Source of the DNA: an uncultured Clostridium sp.
Lineage (GTDB): Bacteria; Bacillota; Clostridia; Peptostreptococcales; Peptostreptococcaceae
Reading direction: 5' to 3'
NCBI GenBank assembly: GCA_900550335.1
Contig: URRU01000132.1
Location: 1-5,117 of the forward strand
Length of the DNA: 5,117 nucleotides
In this document: in pieces, positions 1-4,990 of the stretch
How positions within the stretch are numbered: position 1 is the stretch's first letter
Layout: every line of letters begins with the position of its first letter
The notes under the pieces: generated by a model
Seen by the model: only the letters and a program-made list of their open reading frames with translations
Told to the model about the DNA's origin: nothing
The model's database searches: none
Position numbers and translations under genes: made by a program

Positions 1-269
1 ACAATTAACGCACAAGCACTTGGTATTGTTGCTGGAATCATATACACCCTTGCGCAGACTTCACAATACACACTAAACGATACTCCTGCTGCAAAAAACG
101 CTGCACCTGGAGCAAATCCCATATATATAGAAGTTATCTTATATACAAACCAACCTATAGCACCACCTACACCTGCAACTCTAAGGGTTCTTCCTTTTAT
201 ATTAAATAATATACCAAACCCTACAGCTACACCATACGCCGCTACAGTTTCAATCAATATTCTTATCAT
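1..269 (-). CDS. ThrE-family exporter, DUF3815 (YjjB-like) subunit, partial
   Basis: The gene starts at the ATG at 269-267 and runs off the left window edge after 89 complete codons, so the C-terminal part is missing. The visible protein begins MIRILIETVAAYGVAVGFGI and is very hydrophobic. It has one membrane segment at about residues 4-24, a second around 32-50, and a Gly/Ala-rich segment around 55-75 that leads into a CARVYMIPATIPSA stretch. That last stretch matches the conserved 'AR..K.P.T....PG..PLVPG' region of the DUF3815 half of ThrE transporters. The preceding gene encodes the DUF1212 half, so together they form a split ThrE, like E. coli YjjP/YjjB. ThrE exports threonine and serine, while YjjPB has been linked to succinate export, so the substrate here is open. 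The start follows directly after the upstream stop codon, with a strong SD inside that gene. Confidence 0.82.
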   Translation of the reverse strand, partial: MIRILIETVAAYGVAVGFGILFNIKGRTLRVAGVGGAIGWFVYKITSIYMGFAPGAAFFAAGVSFSVYCEVCARVYMIPATIPSACALI

Positions 270-1046
270 TTAAAAGAATCCTCCTCTCAGATACCAGTTT
301 AGAACTAATGCCATTCCAACAGCCGTTGCAGTCCCACTAAATATTACTTCTGATAACTTAGCTGTTCCAGCAACAAGCTGACCATCCAGTATATCCCTTA
401 TAGCATTTGTTAGTGCAAATCCAGGAACCAAAAGCATTATTACTCCTGCTATTATGTAGTCCATTGTTTTTAACACTCCACCCTCTACACATACAACAGA
501 GGACATAGCTATAAATGCCGCACAAATTATATTAACAAAAAATTCGTTAAGGTTCTTTTCAGATAAATATTCTTGTAAAATCTTTGTAACCATCCCTACA
601 AGAAAAGACATTATAAAATCTATTTCTCCTCCTCCAAATAAAATAGAGAAACAAGATGTCACAAGTCCTGCACCAAGTATAGTAATTGTATATGAATAAC
701 TTTCTTTCTTACAAATCTGTTCTAGTCTTTCCTCGCATTCATCTATACTTAGCTTTTCATAAGCTATATTCCTAGACAAAGCATTTATATTTTTCATCAT
801 ATTTAAATCTGTAGATCTCTCGTTTATTCTCTTTACCACTGAATAAACCTTTTTATTTTTATAAACTGATAATAATAATGTGGTCGGTGTTGCAAAGACT
901 TCTGCATTATCTATCCCAAATGCCATACAAAGTCTTTGTATCGTATCCTCTACTCTATAAATTTCTCCACCACATTTTAGCATGTTTCTACCAGCTTCAG
1001 CAGCAAAGTTGAGGATTCTATCTATATCCTCAAAGTCTCTTTCCAT
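270..1046 (-). CDS. ThrE-family exporter, DUF1212 (YjjP-like) subunit
   Basis: This is a 258-residue inner-membrane protein of the threonine/serine exporter family (N-terminal half, DUF1212). The soluble N-terminal region carries the family signature around residues 18-35 (AGRNMLKCGGEIYRVEDT) and an 'EVFATPT' strand at 49-55. Five hydrophobic segments follow, at about 119-137, 142-158, 168-188, 195-215 and 234-252. The hallmark LVPGFALTNAIRD lies at 206-218. Length is normal for the YjjP-like half; single-chain ThrE proteins fuse this to the DUF3815 half, which is encoded here by the next gene with no gap. The ATG at 1046-1044 is supported by AAGGAGG at 1060-1054, seven bases upstream. The likely role is proton-coupled efflux of small metabolites such as threonine, serine or a dicarboxylate. 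Family assignment is firm; the substrate is inferred. Confidence 0.9.
   Translation of the reverse strand: MERDFEDIDRILNFAAEAGRNMLKCGGEIYRVEDTIQRLCMAFGIDNAEVFATPTTLLLSVYKNKKVYSVVKRINERSTDLNMMKNINALSRNIAYEKLSIDECEERLEQICKKESYSYTITILGAGLVTSCFSILFGGGEIDFIMSFLVGMVTKILQEYLSEKNLNEFFVNIICAAFIAMSSVVCVEGGVLKTMDYIIAGVIMLLVPGFALTNAIRDILDGQLVAGTAKLSEVIFSGTATAVGMALVLNWYLRGGFF
280..285 (-). promoter_or_regulatory. Internal RBS for the DUF3815 subunit
   Basis: AGGAGG lies inside the Arg-Gly-Gly codons near the end of the DUF1212 gene, ten bases before the ATG at 269. The upstream stop TAA (272-270) abuts this ATG as TAAATG, so the two subunits are read from one message and are likely translationally coupled. 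This SD fixes the second start. Confidence 0.8.
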
Positions 1047-1070
1047 TTTTTTACCTCCTTATTTACTTTT

Positions 1071-1095
1071 TTACACAACTTTATACACTGAATTC
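1071..1095 (-). repeat. Direct repeat copy B in exporter leader
   Basis: Read on the minus strand, it begins GAATTCAGTGTATAAA and continues GTTGTGTAA. It matches copy A (1134-1159) except for one missing T and one A/G change near the end. The exact shared core is 16 bp (1080-1095 and 1144-1159), 64 bp apart. It lies just upstream of the exporter RBS, and its GAATTC end also forms part of the inverted repeat at 1090-1113. Confidence 0.7.
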
Positions 1096-1113
1096 CTTGT
1101 TATTAAGGAATTC
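1090..1113. repeat. Perfect 9-bp inverted repeat in exporter leader
   Basis: The arms GAATTCCTT (1090-1098) and AAGGAATTC (1105-1113) are exact reverse complements around a 6-base spacer. It sits between the putative exporter -10 box and the exporter RBS, so it could be a repressor operator or an RNA hairpin in the 5' leader. There is no T-run after it on the minus strand, so it does not look like an intrinsic terminator. Confidence 0.65.
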
Positions 1114-1132
1114 CCTTTAACAACTCTAAACA

Positions 1133-1138
1133 ATTATA
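1133..1138 (-). promoter_or_regulatory. Possible -10 box for the exporter operon
   Basis: A perfect TATAAT on the minus strand lies about 87 bases upstream of the exporter start. No good -35 hexamer is found at 16-18 bp spacing (GCGAAT at 17 bp), and there is no extended TGn. The base composition makes chance TATAAT boxes common, so this is a weak call. Confidence 0.3.
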
Positions 1139-1159
1139 CAACATTTATACACTGAATTC
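1134..1159 (-). repeat. Direct repeat copy A in exporter leader
   Basis: This is the upstream partner of the repeat at 1071-1095. It reads GAATTCAGTGTATAAA then TGTTGTATAA on the minus strand. This copy contains most of a perfect TATAAT (1138-1133), whereas copy B has GTGTAA at that place. A local duplication of a promoter or operator segment is plausible. Confidence 0.7.
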
Positions 1160-1283
1160 GCCATAAATTATACATTTCTATAGATTAGATATTGTTCTAT
1201 AGTTTTTGATTATAAGTTCAAAATATTGATTAGTTCAAAAATTTTATTTTTGTGTAAAATCAATGATTACAAGTCTTTTTCTA

Positions 1284-1292
1284 TGTTATAAT
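1284..1292 (+). promoter_or_regulatory. Extended -10 promoter of the amidase gene
   Basis: TGTTATAAT is a perfect extended -10 element (TGn plus TATAAT at 1287-1292). The best -35 position, TGATTA at 1264-1269 (17-bp spacer), is poor, as is usual for extended -10 promoters. Transcription would start near 1299-1300, leaving a leader of about 53 bases that ends in AAGGAGG at 1341-1347. The same TGTTATAAT core occurs upstream of purC. Confidence 0.55.
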
Positions 1293-1352
1293 ACAGATAA
1301 TATATAAATTTTAAAAATTCAAAAATATTTTACTCTTTTAAAGGAGGTAAAA

Positions 1353-2168
1353 ATGAAAATAGCAGTTTGTCAAATGAAGGTTTGCGACGATAAAGATAAA
1401 AACATATCACATGCATTAGATATGATAGATAAAGCAGCTAATAATGGTGCTCAAATTATAGTCTTACCAGAGATGTTTAATTGCCCTTATGAAAATAGTT
1501 ACTTCCCGGTATTTGCTGAGGAGTACCCAGGAAAAACTACTGAAGCATTAAAAAATGCAGCAAAGAAAAATTCTATTTACTTAGTTGGTGGAAGTATACC
1601 AGAATCAGAAAATGGAAATATCTACAATACTTCATTCATATTTGACAGAAATGGAGAGCTTATTGGAAAACATCAAAAAATGCATCTTTTTGATATAGAT
1701 GTTGAAGGTGGTGTATCTTTTAAAGAATCTGATACACTTTCTGCCGGAAATAAGGTGACTGTTGTAGATACAGAGTTCGGAAAAATAGGTGTTGCTATTT
1801 GCTATGATATAAGATTTCCCGAACTTTCTCGTTTAATGGCTTTGGAAGGTGCCGAACTTATTATTCTTCCTGCAGCGTTTAATATGACAACTGGACCTGC
1901 ACATTGGGAGCTTTCTATAAGAATGAGAGCACTCGATAATCAGGTTTATTTTGTCGGAGCTGCACCTGCTAGAGATGAATCCGCATCTTATGTAGCTTTT
2001 GGAAATTCTAGGGTTGCAGACCCTTGGGGAAATATAATAGCTACTGCAGACGAAAAAGAATGCATAATATACGCTGATATAGATAAATCCTATACTGAAA
2101 AAGTAAGAAATGAACTTCCATTATTAAAACATAGAAGAACAGATTTATATTCAGTGAACTTTTTTTAA
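1353..2168 (+). CDS. Carbon-nitrogen hydrolase, probable omega-amidase (Nit2-like)
   Basis: This 271-residue cytosolic enzyme belongs to the nitrilase superfamily. The catalytic triad is visible: Glu40 in VLPEMF, Lys109 in GKHQKMHLFDID and Cys150 in VAICYDIRFPEL. The motif KMHLFDIDVEGGVSFKES and the 'CYDIRFPE' elbow are typical of the omega-amidase branch. That branch hydrolyses alpha-ketoglutaramate and alpha-ketosuccinamate, the keto acids left after glutamine or asparagine transamination, to ketoacid plus ammonia. Length is normal for single-domain members and the triad is intact. The ATG is preceded by AAGGAGG (1341-1347) five bases away, the only sensible start. The gene appears monocistronic, since an inverted repeat begins at its stop codon and purC has its own promoter. 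Superfamily and triad are certain; the exact amide substrate is inferred. Confidence 0.88.
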   Translation: MKIAVCQMKVCDDKDKNISHALDMIDKAANNGAQIIVLPEMFNCPYENSYFPVFAEEYPGKTTEALKNAAKKNSIYLVGGSIPESENGNIYNTSFIFDRNGELIGKHQKMHLFDIDVEGGVSFKESDTLSAGNKVTVVDTEFGKIGVAICYDIRFPELSRLMALEGAELIILPAAFNMTTGPAHWELSIRMRALDNQVYFVGAAPARDESASYVAFGNSRVADPWGNIIATADEKECIIYADIDKSYTEKVRNELPLLKHRRTDLYSVNFF

Positions 2169-2188
2169 TTTTTTTAAAAAATAGTTCA
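2155..2188 (+). terminator. Possible weak terminator at the amidase stop codon
   Basis: TGAACTTTTTTTAA (2155-2168, including the stop codon) pairs with TTAAAAAATAGTTCA (2174-2188) with one bulged base, around a T-only loop. The sequence continues ACTTTTTG. The stem is almost all A-U and therefore weak, and the T-run is short, so termination would be leaky. Its right arm also takes part in a second, incompatible inverted repeat at 2178-2204. Confidence 0.4.
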
Positions 2189-2204
2189 ACTTTTTGACTA
2201 TTTT
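2178..2204. repeat. Inverted repeat overlapping the purC promoter
   Basis: AAAATAGT-t-CAA (2178-2189) pairs with TTGACTATTTT (2194-2204) around a CTTT spacer, with one unpaired T: 11 base pairs. It covers the -35 and spacer region of the purC promoter and ends two bases before the extended -10. It may be an operator or, in read-through RNA from the amidase gene, a hairpin followed by U residues. Confidence 0.5.
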
Positions 2205-2205
2205 G

Positions 2206-2214
2206 TGTTATAAT
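2206..2214 (+). promoter_or_regulatory. Extended -10 promoter of purC
   Basis: TGTTATAAT matches the extended -10 consensus exactly (TATAAT at 2209-2214). The best -35 at normal distance is TTCAAC (2185-2190, 18-bp spacer), which is weak. A TTGACT at 2194-2199 is only 9 bp away and cannot serve as the -35 for this box. Transcription would begin near 2221, giving a leader of about 95 bases. Confidence 0.6.
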
Positions 2215-2244
2215 AGATTTTGCAAAAGGGAAAAACACCCTCAA

Positions 2245-2265
2245 AATCCGAACACTTTTCGGATT
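2245..2265. promoter_or_regulatory. Palindrome resembling a PurR box in the purC leader
   Basis: AATCCGAA (2245-2252) and TTCGGATT (2258-2265) are perfect 8-bp inverted arms around a 5-base spacer. The CCGAAC core with A/T flanks resembles the PurBox recognised by the Firmicute purine regulator PurR (AWWWCCGAACWWT in Bacillus). It starts about 25 bases after the predicted transcript start, a place where a bound repressor would block purC. As RNA it would also form a stable hairpin, but no T-run follows. A small AGGG/CCCT hairpin (2227-2241) precedes it. The resemblance and the target gene fit, but the paired arms are closer than in Bacillus. Confidence 0.45.
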
Positions 2266-2315
2266 AAGTAAAAAAGACTATAATTAATTTTTATATATTC
2301 ATTGGAGGAAAAGGC

Positions 2316-2993
2316 ATGAAAAAAGTATACACAGGTAAAACTAAAGACGTTTTTGAATTAGACAACGGTAATTTTGAATTATTATTCAAAGATGATTGTA
2401 CTGGTAAAGATGGAGTATTCGATCCAGGCGAAAACTCAATAGGTTTAACAATAGAAGGTATAGGTAGAGAAAACTTAAAAACTTCTGTTCACTACTTTGA
2501 ATTATTAAAAGAAGCAGGAATAAAAACTCACTACGTTAGTGCTGACATAGAAAGATCAACTATGGAAGTATTACCAGCTAAAGTTTTCGGTAAAGGTGTA
2601 GAAGTTATATGCCGTTACAGAGCAGTAGGAAGCTTCATAAGAAGATACGGAGAATACATAGAAAACGGAGCTAAATTAGACGCTTACGTTGAAGTTACTT
2701 TAAAAGACGATGAAAGATGTGACCCATTAGTTACTTCTGAAGGATTAGAAGCTTTAGGAATAATGACTCAGGCTCAGTTCGATCAGATGAAAGAAAGAAC
2801 TAGAAAAATAACTGCAGTTGTTGCTAAAGACTTAGAAGAAAAAGGATTAGAATTATACGACATAAAATTCGAATTCGGATTCTACAATGACGAAGTTATA
2901 TTAATAGACGAAATAGCTTCAGGAAACATGAGAGTTTACAAAGATGGCGAAATAGTTGATCCAATGGACTTAACTAAAATGATATTAGCTTAA
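2316..2993 (+). CDS. purC: SAICAR synthase (PurC), divergent clostridial subtype
   Basis: Phosphoribosylaminoimidazole-succinocarboxamide synthase joins CAIR and aspartate using ATP in de novo purine synthesis. The 225-residue length is normal. Visible motifs are GKTKDVFEL (7-15, nucleotide-binding strand), LFKDD (23-27), [12 protein letters not shown] (99-110), KDDERCDPL (130-138), YDIKFEFG (181-188) and [10 protein letters not shown] (197-206). The usual bacterial SPDTCR motif is replaced by ASGNMR at equal length, FNG near residue 34 by VFDPGENS, and the INE after DP by VTSE. The pattern recalls a subfamily seen in other Clostridia, with some likeness to eukaryotic PAICS (GKTK, CR..GS). 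GGAGG at 2304-2308, seven bases upstream, fixes the start. The gene stands alone with its own promoter and terminator, whereas purC usually sits in a pur operon. Codon use is extreme: all ten Tyr are TAC, and all Leu are TTA. Confidence 0.87.
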   Translation: MKKVYTGKTKDVFELDNGNFELLFKDDCTGKDGVFDPGENSIGLTIEGIGRENLKTSVHYFELLKEAGIKTHYVSADIERSTMEVLPAKVFGKGVEVICRYRAVGSFIRRYGEYIENGAKLDAYVEVTLKDDERCDPLVTSEGLEALGIMTQAQFDQMKERTRKITAVVAKDLEEKGLELYDIKFEFGFYNDEVILIDEIASGNMRVYKDGEIVDPMDLTKMILA

Positions 2994-3007
2994 TTAATAG
3001 AAATATA

Positions 3008-3040
3008 GGACTGTTGCAATTTTTGCAACAGTCTTTTTTT
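3008..3040 (+). terminator. Intrinsic terminator of purC
   Basis: GACTGTTGCAA (3009-3019) and TTGCAACAGTC (3023-3033) form a perfect 11-bp stem with a 3-base loop, followed by seven T residues (3034-3040). It begins about 15 bases after the purC stop codon and closes purC as a single-gene unit. Confidence 0.93.
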
Positions 3041-3064
3041 ATATAATATGTTTTGAAACACAAG

Positions 3065-3103
3065 AAAAAGAGATTATTACCAAATATGTAATAATCTCTT
3101 TTT
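3065..3103. terminator. Bidirectional terminator between purC and phnX
   Basis: GAGATTATTAC (3070-3080) and GTAATAATCTC (3088-3098) pair perfectly around a 7-base loop. The stem is flanked by AAAAA on the left and a T-run on the right, so it has a T-tract in both readings. It lies about 21 bases past the phnX stop on the minus strand and should end the phnW-phnX message, while backing up the purC terminator from the other side. Confidence 0.88.
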
Positions 3104-3123
3104 TCTGTTGAGAGTATAATTAT

Positions 3124-3900
3124 TTATTTTATAAAAGATAGGATTTCTCTTATATCTTGTATTACAAAGTCGGCACCTGCATCTAAGTATATTTTTCTTA
3201 CTCTTTCGCAGTTTGTTTGTTTTTCTTCTTCACTTAGTGAGTTGTATTCTTCTTCTGTAAGTCCCATTTCTGAGCTTCCTTCAACTATTCCTATTGTAAG
3301 TAGTCCAGCATTTTTCCCTTCTTTTATGTCAGATACTGTATCCCCTACTTTTATGGCATTTTCTGTAGATGTTACACCTAGTGCTTCAAGATTTCTAAAT
3401 ACCATATATGGTTTTGGTCTACCAACTCCATTTGTAGAATCTGGGCTGAACCAACAGTCAGGTTCATATCCCGCTGCTTTTGCTTCTCTTGTAACTATTT
3501 CCATCATTTTATCTGTATATCCTGTTGTAGATCCTATTTTTAAACCCTTTTTTCTAAGTTCTGCTATAGTTTCAACAACGTATGGTTTTGGTTCTGCAAA
3601 ATTGTGAAGTATTGATAATAATTTTTTTTCAAATATTTCGTGCATTTCTTCTGCATCTTTATCTGTAGGTTTTCTTCCATGAACTTTTTCAAATTCAGAG
3701 TTTATTCTTTCCATTTTTAGCATTGTTTTTATATGGTCTAATTTAAGCATTCCCATTGGTTTTCTAGTTTCTTCCATAGTAGGTTCTACACCGTATTCTT
3801 TGAATACTTCAACAAAGGCCTGAACTGGTGCAAAGCATCCGTAGTCTACTGTAGTTCCTGCCCAATCGAATATTACTGCTTCTGTTTTATTACATTTCAT
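3124..3900 (-). CDS. phnX: Phosphonoacetaldehyde hydrolase (phosphonatase)
   Basis: This 258-residue HAD-superfamily enzyme hydrolyses phosphonoacetaldehyde to acetaldehyde and phosphate, the C-P bond cleavage step of AEP breakdown. Asp12 in VIFDWAGTTVDYG is the nucleophile, and Ala14 replaces the second Asp of most HAD enzymes, a phosphonatase hallmark. Lys53 in KPMGMLKLDHIK is the Schiff-base lysine of the cap domain and falls at the same residue number as in Bacillus cereus. GSTTGYT (123-129), Arg161 in GVGRPKPYM, and GDTVSDIKEG (186-195) with Asp187 and Asp191 complete the active site and Mg site. Length is normal and all key residues are present. The start overlaps the end of phnW by 11 bases and has GGAGG at 3914-3910, nine bases upstream, inside phnW. 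It is second in a two-gene operon and ends before a bidirectional terminator. Confidence 0.96.
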   Translation of the reverse strand: MKCNKTEAVIFDWAGTTVDYGCFAPVQAFVEVFKEYGVEPTMEETRKPMGMLKLDHIKTMLKMERINSEFEKVHGRKPTDKDAEEMHEIFEKKLLSILHNFAEPKPYVVETIAELRKKGLKIGSTTGYTDKMMEIVTREAKAAGYEPDCWFSPDSTNGVGRPKPYMVFRNLEALGVTSTENAIKVGDTVSDIKEGKNAGLLTIGIVEGSSEMGLTEEEYNSLSEEEKQTNCERVRKIYLDAGADFVIQDIREILSFIK

Positions 3901-4990
3901 TTGCTTTTTCCTCCATGAATCCTTTTATTATCTCAGCTAGTTTAATCATATCTTCTTCGTATATTTCACCAATGTTACCTATTCTGAATGTATCAGCTTC
4001 TGTAACTTTTCCAGGATATATTGCATATCCTCTTTCTTTTATGTATTCGTACATTTCATTAAATGAATAGTTGTGTATTTCTGGATAAAGGAATGTAGTT
4101 ATTATTGGAGACTGATGTTCTAAGTCTATGTAAGTTTTTATTCCTAGTTCTTCCATTTTTGCTATTAAAGTTCTGTTATTATTTAAATATCTTTCGTATC
4201 TTTTAGCAATTCCGCCTTCTTCCTGTAGTTCTTTTATTGCCTGAGCAAATGCTAATACTACATGTGTTGGTGATGTGAATCTCCATTTACCATCTATATC
4301 CATAGTTTTGAACTGATCGTAAAGGTCTAGTGCTAAACTTCTAGCTTTACCTTCACATTTTTTAAGTGCTTCTTTTTTAGCTATTATGAATGAAAATCCT
4401 GGAACACCCTGTATACATTTATTTGAACTACTTATTATAAAGTCCGCTCCTAGTTTTTTCATATCTATTACAACTCCACCAAAGCTGCTCATTGCATCTA
4501 CTATAAATGTTTTTCCATGTTCTTTTACAACTTTTGCAACAGATTCTATATCATTTAATATTCCTGAAGTTGTTTCGCAATGTACCATAGATACATGAGT
4601 TATTTCTTTATCTTCCTTAAGTATTTCTTCTACTTTTTTAGCACAAGGTATTTTGTTGAATGGCTCACTGTAGACAACTGCATCTATTCCAGCGTGATTC
4701 GCTATATCTTTCATTCTTTTTCCGTAAGCCCCATTTTCACATATTAAAAGTTTTTCATCTGTTCCTACTGAGCTTGTTATTACTGATTCAACTCCAAAAG
4801 TACCACTTCCCTGCATTAATATCACTGTATAATCTTCTTCTGATGCATTTGCAAGTTCAAGTAAGTCTTTTCTGATTTTCTGTGTTATAACTTTATAATC
4901 ATTATCCCATGTACAATGATCTACCATCATAACTTTCTTTACTGTTTCACTTGTTGTAAGTGGTCCTGGTGTTAATAGTTTGTAATTCAT
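3890..4990 (-). CDS. phnW: 2-aminoethylphosphonate--pyruvate transaminase
   Basis: This 366-residue PLP-dependent aminotransferase (class V, fold type I) transfers the amino group of 2-aminoethylphosphonate to pyruvate, yielding phosphonoacetaldehyde and alanine. The N-terminus LLTPGPLTTS (5-14) is the family signature. MQGSGTFGVES (59-69) lies in the cofactor phosphate region, Asp165 in IVDAMSSFGG contacts the PLP ring, and Lys191 in SSSNKCIQGVPGFSF forms the Schiff base. Arg336 in DTFRIGNIG is the substrate carboxylate/phosphonate-binding arginine region. Length is typical of PhnW. The ATG has only a modest SD, AGAGGG at 5003-4998, seven bases upstream. phnX follows with overlap and uses the product directly, which makes the assignment strong. 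No transporter or LysR-type regulator of the pathway is visible in the window. Confidence 0.96.
   Translation of the reverse strand: MNYKLLTPGPLTTSETVKKVMMVDHCTWDNDYKVITQKIRKDLLELANASEEDYTVILMQGSGTFGVESVITSSVGTDEKLLICENGAYGKRMKDIANHAGIDAVVYSEPFNKIPCAKKVEEILKEDKEITHVSMVHCETTSGILNDIESVAKVVKEHGKTFIVDAMSSFGGVVIDMKKLGADFIISSSNKCIQGVPGFSFIIAKKEALKKCEGKARSLALDLYDQFKTMDIDGKWRFTSPTHVVLAFAQAIKELQEEGGIAKRYERYLNNNRTLIAKMEELGIKTYIDLEHQSPIITTFLYPEIHNYSFNEMYEYIKERGYAIYPGKVTEADTFRIGNIGEIYEEDMIKLAEIIKGFMEEKANEM
3910..3914 (-). promoter_or_regulatory. RBS of phnX inside phnW
   Basis: GGAGG lies within the last codons of phnW, nine bases before the phnX ATG at 3900-3898. Together with the 11-bp gene overlap, this indicates translational coupling of the two AEP enzymes and decides the phnX start. 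Confidence 0.8.

Larger units (their letters stand above)
1047..1352. other. Divergent intergenic regulatory region
   Basis: This 306-base AT-rich gap separates the leftward exporter operon from the rightward amidase gene and contains no convincing ORF. On the exporter side are two copies of a ~25-bp repeat, a 9-bp perfect inverted repeat and a TATAAT box. In the middle are two TTCTATAG copies (1176-1183 and 1195-1202) and two AGTTCAAAA copies (1215-1223 and 1232-1240), the latter 17 bp apart. On the amidase side is an extended -10 promoter. I see no riboswitch or T-box signature. Confidence 0.7.

Noticed and set aside
1047..1352. T-box or amino-acid riboswitch for the ThrE exporter
   Set aside because: The leader from the likely start to the ATG is under 100 bases and lacks a T-box AGGGTGG-type sequence or terminator/antiterminator pair.
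2194..2199. TTGACT as -35 of purC
   Set aside because: It is 9 bp from the TATAAT box, and no acceptable -10 lies 16-18 bp downstream; it is better explained as an arm of the inverted repeat.
2041..2244. 67-codon minus-strand ORF
   Set aside because: It overlaps the 3' end of the amidase and the purC promoter, has no SD or family motif, and its composition is a shadow of AT-rich DNA.
2221..2315. Riboswitch (purine, ZTP or preQ1) in the purC leader
   Set aside because: The conserved cores of these classes are absent; only a small AGGG/CCCT hairpin and the CCGAAC palindrome are seen.
3242..3607. 121-codon plus-strand ORF
   Set aside because: It is antisense to phnX, whose active-site motifs are intact; there is no family resemblance or RBS.
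4386..4598. 70-codon plus-strand ORF
   Set aside because: It is antisense to the PLP-binding region of phnW, with no supporting signal.
4660..4875. 71-codon plus-strand ORF
   Set aside because: It is antisense to phnW, is low-complexity Leu/Phe/His-rich, and has no RBS.
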